Shown piece by piece: positions 22,830 through 33,197 of a DNA stretch of 64,000 nt. Source of the DNA: Prinsepia uniflora (taxonomy: Eukaryota; Streptophyta; Magnoliopsida; Rosales; Rosaceae). The translations under genes were made by a program, and so were the position numbers. The notes below the pieces were generated by a model. It did no database searches. It worked only from the letters and a program-made list of their open reading frames with translations, and was not told the origin of the DNA. Location: contig CM064870.1 in NCBI GenBank assembly GCA_032719365.1, positions 25,920,738-25,984,737 on the forward strand. Direction: 5' to 3'. Position 1 is the first letter of the stretch; each line of letters opens with the position of its first letter.

Positions 22830-25800
22830 ATGATAATCAAGAAGAACCTCAAATCCCAAATGCCGAGCCTGAAAAGGTGCAAAATCGGCGAGTCAACCGG
22901 CGACGACGAGGATAACTCGGCCAGGAAAAAAAGGAAGACGACCACTAATGGGTATTACCCACTCAATCTACTCGGCGAGATCGCCGCTGGTATTATCCCC
23001 GTCAGTCTTCACGGGTTGCTCGGTTCAGTTGGGGCTGAGAAGGGCTTCTCTCCTTCGTGGTGCTCCGAAGTCTCGTTATCCCCTGAGGTGGAGTCGAAAT
23101 CGGAGAACAGAGAGTCAGCCCAAGCAACGACTAATCGGGCGGCGGAGGTTTCGCGACCGCCCTTGGTGAGGACTTCGAGGGGCCGAGTTCAGGTACTTCC
23201 TTCTCGGTTTAATGACTCGGTTCTTGAGAATTGGAAAAAAGAACGTAAGACTAGTGTGAGGGATTATAGTGTAGATGAGGAGATTGATTGTAAAAAAGAG
23301 AAAACTAGCTTTAAAGCCCCAAAACAAAGTAGCTTAAATGGGAAAAAGGCACGAAATGCCTATGGAATTGGATATAACAGTAAGAAGGATTTAGCTTTGT
23401 GTGATGAAGAGGAAGAAGAGGAAGAGGAAGAGGAAGAGGAAGATGGGATTATGCCGTATAGGAGTTTTGATATTAAGAAGTTCTCGAGCTCACGGCGCAC
23501 ACTCACATCAATGCATGAGCGATTGGTTGAAGATGAAAAGTGTGCAGTTCTGGAAATTGATGAAGAAGATGATTTAGTGAGGTCAACGAGGGCAACAAAG
23601 GAGAATAGTGAGAGGAAAGATGGAGTGTTTGGGCCGGAAGATTTCTATTCGGGTGATATAGTGTGGGCAAGGCCTGGAAAGAAGGAGCCTTTCTGGCCTG
23701 CCATCGTCATTGATCCATTGTCTCAAGCTCCTGAGTTAGTTTTGAGGGCTTGCATACCTGATGCGGCTTGTGTGATGTTCTTTGGATACTCTGGGAATGA
23801 GAATCAAAGGGTATGAATTGCTTTCCGAATGAAGTTTATCTGTATTTATTGGCTTGTGCTATTTTCATGTTTAAAATAGTATGGCCATTCATTATAAGAC
23901 TGTATGATCTTGAACAGGATTATGCTTGGGTTGAACGTGGGATGCTTTTTCCCTTTATGGATTATGTGGACAGGTGTGTGGTTCTAGTCACTTATAAACT
24001 TTTGAATTAAAACTTAGTCACCGATTTGTCGTCATATAACATTTTGCATGATATAGGTTCCAGGGGCAGACTAAATTGAACAGGTGCGAGCCCTGTGAAT
24101 TCAAGATGGCAATTGAGGAGGCATTTTTGGTGGAACAAGGGTTTACAGAAAAGTTGATAGCAGATATAAACATGGCAGCAATGTATGATGAATCTCTACT
24201 TCGAGGGGTTGAGGCTACCGGTTCAAATCATGATCTGGATGATCAGTGTCTGAAGCAGGCAAGTTCCCCTAGAACACCTTTTCCTCTCTTTTAGTTTGTG
24301 CAATATCTAGGACATCATATTGACTGTAGAATCTCTCAGACACCGTCTCAAGATTAATTCGAATGAAGCTTATATCAGCAGAAACATTCTGCTGATGGAA
24401 ATTTGGCTATTGCTTTGCCTTTTATTGAGAATCTAACACAACCGCGGTTCCTTTTCTCAGCAATCCAATAGAGTTATACCTTAGATGCAAACTATATGTT
24501 GAAAATTTAACAGAACCACAGTTTCTTTGCTTAGCAATCCAATAGAGTTATACCTTAGATGCAACCTATATGTTGAGAATTTAACAGAACCGGCAGTTCC
24601 TTTGCTTAGCAATCCAATAAAGGTATACCTTAGGTGCAAACTATATGTTATTCTCCTTATTTCTTTCAGCAACAAACTGGAAAGGAGAGGTTTTTTCTTT
24701 TATAACCAAAGTTTTTGTTGTAGATTTCCATAGGATATTGAATTTGGTTTCTTCAAGCAGGATGTGTACGGGAAGAAGAAAGACGCACGACCTTGCGAAG
24801 GCTGCAGCGAGTACCTTCCTTCTAAAATGATAAAGAAAATGAAGGATTCAGCTCCTGGAGGCCCATTTCTTTGTAAAACCTGTGCTAGGGTTCGTACAGT
24901 CTACCTTGTGATAGGTGTTCTAATATTGGTTTTGAGATTCTAGTTCTTAATAAAGGAAAATTTTCTCAATGTTCTGGATTTCATGCATTGTTCATATTTT
25001 GTTAATTCTTATTGCAGTTAACAAAATCGAAACACTATTGTGGCATATGCAAGAAGATTTGGAATCATTCAGACAGTGGAAGTTGGGTGAGGAAACCTAC
25101 CTGCTATTCTTAAATTATGATTATAATTCCTGTAGAGAATTGCGATTCCTTATCAATTATTGTCAATACTTCCCTTTGTGAGTAGGTTCGCTGTGATGGT
25201 TGTAAAGTGTGGGTGCACGCAGAATGTGACAAAATTTCCAGCAACCTTTTTAAGGTAGTTTACTATACTAAATTTCTGCCATAGTTGTTTTTCTCTTCTT
25301 TCACAATGAAAGTGAAGAGATTCTAGATGCTGACTATGTAATCCTTTTGAAGAATTTGGGAGGCGCTGACTATTTCTGCCCTACTTGCAAGACAAAGTTT
25401 AATTTTGAATTATCAGATTCAGAAGGGTGGCAACCAAAAGATAAGTAAGTAAATTTTATGAATGAATTAAGCCATAGTAATCTTTCATTCCCTTGCCCCT
25501 AATGATTTTAGAGGTTCTGATGCAGATTGAGTAAAGATAATGGTCAATTGGTGCTGCCTAACAAGGTTACTGTTCTCTGCAATGGCGTGGAAGGCATTTA
25601 TTTTTCAAGTCTTCACTCGTAAGCATAATAATGAATGTTTTTCCCTTTTGGTTAGGAATTTTGTTTGGTATTTTGTTGGCTGATTCTTTATTTAATCTTT
25701 AAATTGTCCACCTTAATAAGAAAGTCATATTGATAAGTACTTTGGTACGACATCTGAAGATATTTTATTCATTATACATCGTCTTTCTTATTGTTTCAGA

Positions 25801-28800
25801 GTCGTATGCAAGTGTGGGTTTTGTGGTGCAGAAAAGCAAGCACTTAGTGAATGGGAGCGGCACACAGGTTCCAAATTGAGAAATTGGAGGACTAGTGTCA
25901 GAGTGAAAGATTCCTTACTGCCACTCGAACAATGGGTTTGTACAATACTTTCAGATTCTTTGTCTTCCCCTCATTCAATAGTATGCCTATTCCCTTTCTA
26001 AACACATTCTCTTAATGCAATATCATTGGACTTTGCAGATGCTGCAGTTAGCAGAGTTCCATGAAAGTTCTCTTGTGTCTTCTAAAACTCCTAAACGGCC
26101 ATCCATTAAAGAGCGAAAGCAGAAGTTGCTTACTTTTTTGCAAGGTATATTTATTTTATATTTTTGTGAATATAATTTAAAGTACACTAACCAGATAAGC
26201 TAATGTAAACTAACTGCATTCCTGTGAATGCTATGACAGAAAAGTATGAACCTGTCCATGCCAAGTGGACAACAGAACGATGTGCTGTATGCAGATGGGT
26301 TGAAGATTGGGACTATAACAAAATCATCATCTGCAACAGGTATGATGACAGTGTTCATTACTATTCATGTTCATATCATGATGGCCTCCAGGACAATTAT
26401 TGGATTCTCTTTAGAGATTCCATAGGGTTTAAAAGAATTTAAATCAAGTGAGTACTTACTGTATATTTCAATCAGATGTCAAATAGCAGTTCATCAAGAA
26501 TGCTATGGAGCAAGAAATGTTCGGGATTTCACTTCATGGGTCTGCAAACCATGTGAAACACCTGAAGTCAAGCGAGACTGTTGCCTCTGTCCTGTTAAAG
26601 GCATGTTTATGGCTAGAGTGGATTTATCAAGTCATGCACTGTCCATTATGATTCATTTCCTTGTCACAATCTCGTATCTTTATCTGATCTTCCTTAACAA
26701 CTTTTCCCTGCAGGAGGTGCTTTAAAGCCAACTGATATTGGGGCATTGTGGGTTCATGTTACATGTGCTTGGTTTAGGCCGGAAGTCTCCTTTGCAAGTG
26801 ATGAAAAGATGGAGCCCGCTCTTGGGATCTTGAGTATACCATCAAATTCTTTTGTGAAGGTTCGTCTTTTGTTCTAAATTGTTTTATGGCTATTCCATCC
26901 AATTCAAACTCATTCATAATACATCTGATCATATTATTGGAATTTAATTCTGTGAAATCTGTAGGACTTATTCTTAATGCTTTTTTGTTTACCCTTGCTT
27001 CAGATTTGTGTTATCTGTAAGCAAATTCATGGTTCATGCACGCAATGTTGCAAGTGTTCCACTTATTATCATGCAATGTGTGCGTCAAGGGCGGGTTATC
27101 GAATGGAGGTGAGTTTCTTATTGCTCTTTGTTTTTCTGATCTTTATCTTGATCTTTATGATTATTATTATTATTATTATTATCTCTATTATCTTCTATTA
27201 TTATAAAGCCAAGATGCTCAAAAGGCTTCACCAAAAAATTCTGACAAAAATACCCTTTAAATTATTAAATAGTTAAGGATAAAATAGTAAAATTAAATAT
27301 CAAATTCAAAATTTAAAAAAATAATAAAGGTTAATGGAAGGAGTGGGGGTAAAAAAATAAAATAAAAAAAAGGGTGGTGGGCTAATGTAGTTACTCTTCT
27401 TATTTTTATTTTACAAATTAAAAAATTAATATTATTTATCCTTTTTAATTTTTTTAACAAAACTAAAAAATTAACTAGCACCTGCATTAGCGGGTGCCAG
27501 GAGTCTAGTTATTATAATGTCAACAGGGTGAGTAGGCTTCACGAAAATTTCAGATGAAGCTACCCTTTGAGTAATAACTTTTACAAAATAAAACATTTAA
27601 AAAATAAGGATACAATAGTAAAATTAAATATTAAATTTATAAATTAAAAAAATTAATGGTTAATGGAAGTAGTGGGGAGTAAATTACATGGGTAGTGGGG
27701 AGTAAATTACTCCGATTTTTTATTTTCTAAAAAAATTAAAAGTTATTTATTCTATTGAAACGCGTTTGCGGGTGCAAGAGGCTAGTATATCCATATGTCG
27801 TGTCTTCTGGTTTCTAAAGTAGAGCATCTTTTTATGTGGATCAGTTTATGGCTTGCATTTCTTTATGACTCAGATTACTCGTATGGCTGGTGATATGTGA
27901 TCGTATTTTTTTGTGCATTCTTAATATTCAGCTGCACTGTTTGGAGAAAAATGGGAAGCAGATTACAAAAATGGTTTCTTATTGTGCTTATCACAGGTGT
28001 CAATTCTCATCTTTTTATTTTTTCTCGTCCCAATTAAAATGCGTATTCTCTTCCGCCTTGTCTCTCTCACTTTGGCTGCTTTCTTTTTGTCTCTAAATTG
28101 TTATCTTTCTTGGACACATACAAGTTTTTCTTAACTTGTGTGCTTCATATTTGGTGCAGGGCTCCAAATCCAGATACTGTCTTAATTATACAGACACCTC
28201 TAGGGGTGTTTTCAGCCAAAAGCCTTGTCCAAAATAAGAAGAAACCTGGTTCAAGGTTAATTTCATCTAATAGAACCAATTTTGAAGAGGATTTGACAGT
28301 AGAAACTGCCGAGCCTGAGCCATTATCCGCTGCAAGGTGCTGGGTATTCAAAAGATTGAAAAATTACAAGAAGGTATTCTACTTTGAGGCCCAGTTACCC
28401 CGCCATTTACATTTAAAGATCAGAAATTGATAGTACACAATTAGATGCTACTTTATATGTCGAATTAGTTAGATCTGGAGTTGCCCTGATCTTTTTTCAC
28501 CGTTCTTCTTTCTGATGGCTAGAGATCGGAAGAAGAAGCTGTTGCACACAAAGTTAAGGGAAATTCCCATCATACCTTGGGAGCAATTCGAAGTTTGAAC
28601 CCATTTAGAGTAACTTTTTTGCCTTTCAAGAATTTGATACGATAGTATGGCCGTTTCTATTGCTTGTCAGGTGGGGTATAAAGTAAATGAATCTCAAAAT
28701 GAAATGCTTGTTATTTTCTTTAATAGGTTGTCGAGGAGCCTCCAACTTTTTCGTCTTTTAGAGAACGGCTCAGCCATTTACAGGCAAGTATCTTCCTTAA

Positions 28801-29809
28801 TTTTCATTTAATATTCAATATTCATACTTACCTTTTTGGGTGTATGTACATGTCTGCAGAGAACCGAACATGATCGTGTTTGCTTTGGTAAATCCGGGAT
28901 ACATGGATGGGGTCTCTTTGCACGTAGGGACATTCAAGAAGGAGAAATGGTATGGAATTTGATCTTGAGCTACATGCGTTATTAAAATGGCTGTCTGTAA
29001 TTAAGTGTATCAGATTTTGGATATCGAGAACAGAATATATTAAGAAACATGTGCCTATTTCAGGTTCTAGAATACCGTGGTGAACAGGTGAGGCGGAGTG
29101 TTGCTGATCTTAGGGAGGCACGGTATAGATCAGAAGGCAAAGACTGCTACGTGAGTTGACTTTTCTTCAAGCATTTTACTGCCGCAAAACTTCCCTAAGT
29201 TCTGCTGTTTCCAGCTCGACCTTCACCTCTTAAAATCCATCCCTAAGTTCTGCTGTTTCCGGCTCGACCTTCACCTCTTAAAATCCATCCGCTCCTTTTT
29301 CTTATCGTTTTTGCTTCTTTTCTGAAGGCTTGTGTTTCCTGTGCAGCTATTTAAGATCAGTGAAGAAGTGGTCGTAGATGCCACTGATAAAGGAAATATA
29401 GCTCGCCTGATCAACCATTCGGTTAGTCTTTCTGATGAATGTTACAGCGCTGTCCTTTCATGATTAGCTCCTTTACCGTTCTTCAGTAGATTTTCAATCC
29501 TACTCTTACAGATGTGTTCTTCACCTTCTTTTTATGATAGTGCATGCCCAATTGCTATGCAAGGATCATGAGCGTGGGTGACGAGGAAAGCCGGATAGTA
29601 CTTATCGCAAAGGCTACTGTAACTTCTGGTGACGAGCTAACGTAGGTATCTCTTTTCTTTCTCACCATCATCTCTCAGTTCCTTGGGAGGAAAGCTTATC
29701 TCTTGTCGACTCTTACAGGTATGATTACTTGTTCGATCCCAACGAGCCTGATGAATTCAAAGTCCCATGTCTATGTAAAGCTCCCAACTGTCGAAAATTC
29801 ATGAATTAG
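22830..29809 (+). CDS. ATX4/ATX5-like: ATX3/4/5-type histone H3K4 methyltransferase (PWWP-PHD-SET), 23 exons
   Basis: Splicing the exons I read gives 3276 nt (1091 aa plus stop) with no break. Exons: 22830-23810, 23918-23973, 24057-24258, 24761-24889, 25018-25086, 25186-25254, 25353-25444, 25526-25618, 25800-25935, 26039-26144, 26240-26339, 26476-26600, 26714-26859, 27004-27108, 27932-27996, 28160-28373, 28523-28609, 28727-28783, 28860-28949, 29064-29150, 29347-29421, 29541-29641, 29719-29809. The start MIIKKNLKSQMPSLKRC matches the N-terminus typical of ATX3-5. An acidic Glu run lies at about residue 195, PWWP (GDIVWARP...FWPAIV) at about 274-360, a first PHD at about 450-540, a second PHD plus extended PHD (CAVCRWVEDWDYNKI...HVTCAWFRP) at about 650-830, SET (GWGLFAR, EYRGE, LINHSCMPNCYA, YDYLF) at about 950-1075, and post-SET CLCKAPNC at the end. 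FYRN/FYRC domains of ATX1/2 are absent. The family trimethylates or dimethylates H3 Lys4 in the nucleus. All SET signature motifs are intact. Three introns use GC donors. Confidence 0.93.
24259..24760 (+). other. ATX intron 3 with GC donor and a 74-bp triplicated repeat
   Basis: The frame requires the splice CTGAAGCAG|GCAAGT...AAGCAG|GATGTG, a GC-AG intron. Inside it, a unit of about 74-75 bp (GCAATCCAATAGAGTTATAC...) occurs at 24461, 24535 and 24610, with part of another copy before. A minus-strand frame over it is only a consequence of the repeat. Confidence 0.8.
26601..26713 (+). other. ATX intron 12 with GC donor
   Basis: Phase on both sides (CCTGTTAAAG|GCATGT ... CTGCAG|GAGGTGC, giving ...CPVKGGALKP) demands a GC-AG splice. 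Using the nearest GT (CAT|GTTTAT) would break the frame. Confidence 0.8.
27182..27508 (+). mobile_element. Non-autonomous Helitron-like element in ATX intron 14
   Basis: AT-rich insert starting with a TC end (TCTATTATTATAAAGCC, possible starts 27182-27194) and ending with a hairpin (GCACC TGCATTAGC GGGTGC) about 8 bp before CTAG at 27505-27508, followed by T. This fits the plant Helitron plan (5' TC, 3' hairpin plus CTRR, insertion before T, no target duplication). No RepHel protein is present. Confidence 0.55.
27504..27785 (+). mobile_element. Second Helitron-like element abutting the first
   Basis: Begins TCTAGTTATTATAATG, overlapping the CTAG end of the first, and repeats its order of landmarks: GGCTTCACGAAAA, GGATACAATAGTAAAATTAA, TTAATGGAAGTAGTGGGG, then CGCGTTTGCGGGTGC and CTAG at 27782-27785 followed by T. 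A head-to-tail pair of related copies explains the unusually long (823 bp) intron 27109-27931. Confidence 0.5.
28784..28859 (+). other. ATX intron 18 with GC donor
   Basis: CATTTACAG|GCAAGT...GTCTGCAG|AGAACC keeps LSHLQ|RTEHD in frame. The alternative GT five bases downstream would shift it. At 76 bp it is close to the smallest plant introns. Confidence 0.8.
29193..29288. repeat. 48-bp tandem duplication in ATX intron 20
   Basis: CCCTAAGTTCTGCTGTTTCC... at 29193-29240 is repeated at 29241-29288 with a single A/G difference. Recent by appearance, and outside the splice sites. Confidence 0.85.
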
Positions 29810-30035
29810 TATGATGATGATGATGATGAGTATTTAAAGCCGTCACTCACTTAAGCCATTGTTTCTCCGCAAGGAACGACACTAACCCCTTCCCCGCCCC
29901 GCCTCTCCGTGGCGGGGAGCCCTCTGTCCGTATACCAAATTTATAATTTGTAATTTTTCCAGGAAAAAAGAAGAAAAAGGAATGGTCTACTTTTGGTGTG
30001 TTCTTTCTCTTTGGACAAACTTCTATAAGCCCCTT

Positions 30036-30041
30036 AATAAA
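30036..30041 (+). terminator. Putative poly(A) signal of the ATX gene
   Basis: AATAAA lies 227 bp after the ATX stop codon in an AT-rich stretch, before the convergent GNAT gene. Only the hexamer supports it. Confidence 0.4.
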
Positions 30042-30162
30042 GTTCTAGTTTCTAACCGGCATTTTGGTTTTGGATATTTGTATATATTCATTTTTCTTTG
30101 TACCGTAAGCTAAACAATCATATTCAATATTGTCAGAACCCATAAAATCAAAGGAAAACTGA

Positions 30163-31259
30163 TCAAATCTGTTTGATCATCACAACACGGCGTTTTCTTC
30201 CGATCCAAGTACTCAGCCACGGAGGATCGCTGGACACACCTCGGTAGCCGGCATTCGAGTACAATTGACGAGCACCTGCATCGTCTTCATAAGCTCGGAG
30301 AGCGAGACACTGAAAACCCCATTCCACTGAGAGCGCTTCACACGCTTTTAGCAGGACGGTCGCGATCTTCTTCTCAAACTCTTCAAAACAGCAATGCCTG
30401 AAATATAGAGGTATTCTTCTGCGTCCGGTGGGAGATGCTCAAGCACAGCCTCGTCTCTCGACACCGTGACATCCACCACTCCCACGAGCTCATCGCAGTC
30501 GTCGTGGATGTGAATGGTTGGCTCAGCAACCAAACAAGCATACCTGCATTTACATTATATTAAAATCAAAATGCAGCTCAAGCTCAACTAAGCCAACCAA
30601 CCAAACAAGCATACCTGCATTTACATTATATTAAAATCAAAATGCAGCTCAAGCTCAACTATGTACTATATATACAACATTGACTTTTTCATCTCAATTT
30701 CCAAATACATTGTTTACCTATTTGGAGGTGAGTTTCTTAGTTTATACACAAGCCCAGAAAGCACTTCAGCCTAAAAGCAGCATAGTCATATTGATTAGGT
30801 TAGATCTCCGGCCAGAACTGAGAGTCTGGATTAGTTTCAAGTAAGGAAAGCAGAGAATAGATATGAAAAATGAACCTGGAAGAATTGGAACGAGAGATGA
30901 TTAAAGAGAAACACAGGCTCATAGAAAGCTTGAGCTTGAACTTGAGCTGCTTTTCTCACTTCATCTCCATTCTTAAACAAACTTCTCACCTTCCAACCAA
31001 ACTCACTCACCAAATACTTATACTCTCCCATCCTATCAATGCCAAACTTTCCACTCCCCACGAACTCCACTCTCTCAGAAGCTGATGAACATGATAAGCT
31101 ACTAGTGCTGCAGCATTGCACTGAACACCTTGCTGCTTTCTCAAAATGAATCATTCTCAATTTCGTCCTGATCCGCCCAGCTGCAGCTCTAGAAACACCA
31201 AATCCATATGAAATTTCAGTGCACAGATTGTTATTTGCTGATACACCCATTTGCTTCAT
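30163..31259 (-). pseudogene. GNAT-family N-acetyltransferase, three exons, one frameshift
   Basis: Exon 1 is 31259-30876 (128 codons), exon 2 is 30770-30718 and exon 3 is 30543-30163. The splice phases agree: ...SFQFFQ|AEVLSGLVYKLRNSPPN|RYACLVAEP. The product resembles plant plastid-type acetyltransferases of the GNAT superfamily: a Ser-rich N-terminus that could be a transit peptide, EFGWKVRSL, QVQAQAFYEPV, VDVTVSRDEAV, then the acetyl-CoA core (YLYISGIAVLKSLRR) and, one base out of phase, KKIATVLLKAC, LALRAYEDDAGARQLY and SDPPWLSTWIGRKRR to the stop at 30163. The only lesion I see is a single missing base in the AG-rich run near 30367-30377, which ends the direct frame within about 8 codons. 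Either it is a young pseudogene or the base is an assembly or sequencing error. The transferred substrate (Lys or N-terminal amine) cannot be told. Confidence 0.8.
30530..30660. repeat. 71-bp tandem duplication over the GNAT exon 3 acceptor
   Basis: At least 60 identical bases (30530-30589 and 30601-30660, offset 71). Each copy holds the minus-strand acceptor TGCAG|GTATGCTTGTTTGG, so exon 3 has two candidate acceptors (30543 and 30614). Use of the upstream copy would add codons that run into a stop within about ten residues. Confidence 0.85.
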
Positions 31260-31912
31260 TTTTCACTATTATCATTGCATCTTCAAATCTAATCTATTTA
31301 TTCTCCATGGTCTTTATGAAAACTCTATGTTTTGTCTGATTTTTGTTTACATGGGGAAAGTTACCAAAGTTTGATCAAGGAAAGATAAGATGTGGGCACG
31401 AGTGGTCCTAATTTCTTTCTTGGTTTTGGCCAGAAATAGAGATATGCCACGTGTTAATTAGAACACTACAGCTTATATATATATATATATATATATATAT
31501 TACACTGAGAATTCTTAACACCGTTTTTAATATTACAACGAAAAATATGATTAACACTTTCAATATTTGAATTTTTTTTTCCTGTTATGTTGCTTACCTT
31601 GTTCAATACATACACTAATTCATACACTTGTAGTAAACAATGTTGCTGAATTTGTTGACGTTCATTGCATGTATTCTAATGAATTCAAGACTCAATATCT
31701 TTCTTCTTTCTGTAGATTGACTTAAGAACATGAACAACAAATAATTTTCAACCATTTACCAAGCAGTAATTATGCATAAAATAAAATCCTGATATAATTA
31801 TAATTGTAATTAAGTAAATAACCTTCATAGAATTAAGCTCAATATATAACATTGATATTTTTACAAGTTAACAAAAACATGATATAAAAAGTTAGAGCCT
31901 TTAAAACTAAGC
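31260..31912. other. Intergenic, AT-rich, with (TA)n
   Basis: No coding frame. It holds a (TA)n tract at about 31473-31500 and probably the 5' flank of the GNAT gene and 3' flank of the B3 gene. Confidence 0.6.
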
Positions 31913-33055
31913 CTAGATAGTTGGGCAGCTTGGGCTTGCATTCATGTCTAACTCCAACCATTGGTAGTCGATCACAGTACTGCTTCCTCCACTTGCATTT
32001 CCATTTTCGCCGCCTGCAGCCGCCGTTGCCGCTTGTTGCTTCACATCGGTCTCATTTGCTCCTCCGCCCTGGCTACTCTCACCATCGTCGACAGCACTAT
32101 TATTATCACGACTCTCCCTTTGATCACTACCACTGGTTTTTTTCTTGTTCCCGACCACAACTAGAGCCAAGTAAAGTTCATGGTTAACCCGAAAGGACCA
32201 AACTTGAACAATATTGCCGGCTTGAATGACTTCCTTATTAGCCTTAACAACATCACCCCATTGAGTTCTCAACACATAACTTATGCTGGGCTTTTTTTGG
32301 CTCACATGGCCCTTTTTCATCTCCCATCTCTTCAAGTTGATATCTCTTTGCACAAGATTCGGGTCTATCAATTGAACCCCTAGGACTCCTTCCTTCTCAT
32401 TGAGCAACTTAGTCTCATCATCACTCAAGAAATCAGTCGAGGATACCATTTTCATTAGAGGCATCGACATCCTGTTATGCGTCTCGTAATTTAGATCAGT
32501 TATAGTCAGTTTTTTCTCTATCACCAACCCCACATTTCTCCCATTCAATTTCTCAATTTTTCTCTTGAACTCTTCAGGCAATTCACGAGGATATGATTGG
32601 TGAAGAAGATGATGATGATGAGGAGATGGTGAGACTCGAGTTGTGATCTTGCCTTTCTTCATCGCCACATTGTTCATCTTCATCTGCTTCTTCTTCTTGC
32701 AATATTCCCGATCAAAAACGTCATCCATGTTACTGTTCTTCTGCCTAATTCTTTTTAAGGGATTAGGGTTTGTCGTAGAATCAATGACCGAGTCCATAGG
32801 CGTTGTAGGTGGTCCATCTCCATCATCAGATAATGCATTGTGTTTCTTGGGCTCATCTATTATCTCCTCAGTAGGCTTTTTCATAACCTTTCTTCTAATC
32901 AAATTTTCTTTCTTCTTGATCATATTGTTGCTCTTTTCATTATTCTGTTCCTCAGAAAAATAAACTCTGCCAATCTCAATCAACCAATCAAAAGTGGACA
33001 AATTCTGGTTGAACTTGCTCGCGAAGTCTTCTTCTCTAAAATCTCCCAGCTTCAT
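31913..33055 (-). CDS. B3 domain (DUF313-type) DNA-binding protein
   Basis: Single-exon gene of 380 codons from Met at 33055. The frame stays open to a Met at 33169 (418 aa), but a TATATAAA box on the minus strand at about 33189-33196 would place transcription start near 33160, so MKLGDFREEDF is the likelier start. Residues about 1-30 (FASKFNQNLSTFDWLIEIGRVYF) form a family-specific N-terminal motif. Lys/Arg-rich basic stretches (KKKENLIRRK, KKKKQMKM) look like nuclear localisation signals. PHHHH is low complexity. The B3 domain spans about 157-305, from ELPEEFKRKIEKLNGR through VIEKKL, FLSDDETKLL and KEGVLGVQLIDP to SYVLRTQWGDVV and VQVWSFRVNHELYLALVVV. The tail is Gly/Ala/Ser-rich. B3 proteins of this class are plant-specific and presumed DNA-binding regulators with mostly unknown targets. 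Confidence 0.85.
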   Translation of the reverse strand: MKLGDFREEDFASKFNQNLSTFDWLIEIGRVYFSEEQNNEKSNNMIKKKENLIRRKVMKKPTEEIIDEPKKHNALSDDGDGPPTTPMDSVIDSTTNPNPLKRIRQKNSNMDDVFDREYCKKKKQMKMNNVAMKKGKITTRVSPSPHHHHLLHQSYPRELPEEFKRKIEKLNGRNVGLVIEKKLTITDLNYETHNRMSMPLMKMVSSTDFLSDDETKLLNEKEGVLGVQLIDPNLVQRDINLKRWEMKKGHVSQKKPSISYVLRTQWGDVVKANKEVIQAGNIVQVWSFRVNHELYLALVVVGNKKKTSGSDQRESRDNNSAVDDGESSQGGGANETDVKQQAATAAAGGENGNASGGSSTVIDYQWLELDMNASPSCPTI

Positions 33056-33186
33056 CTTCTTCTGATTGCACTGATCAATAATCTTCTCTGTGTACGTACG
33101 TTCTTCCGGCCGCTTGATCCAGGGAAGAAACTGATCGATGAATAAGAAATTAATTAATGTAAAGAACAACTACTGTGCAATGGGCC

Positions 33187-33197
33187 CTTTATATAAT
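33187..33197 (-). promoter_or_regulatory. TATA box of the B3 gene
   Basis: TTATATAAAGG on the minus strand, about 130 bp before the preferred ATG at 33055 and only about 20 bp before the upstream in-frame ATG at 33169. The spacing argues for the downstream start. Confidence 0.5.

Noticed and set aside
31921..33145. Plus-strand ORFs opposite the B3 gene
   Set aside because: Antisense shadows of a well-supported minus-strand B3 protein.
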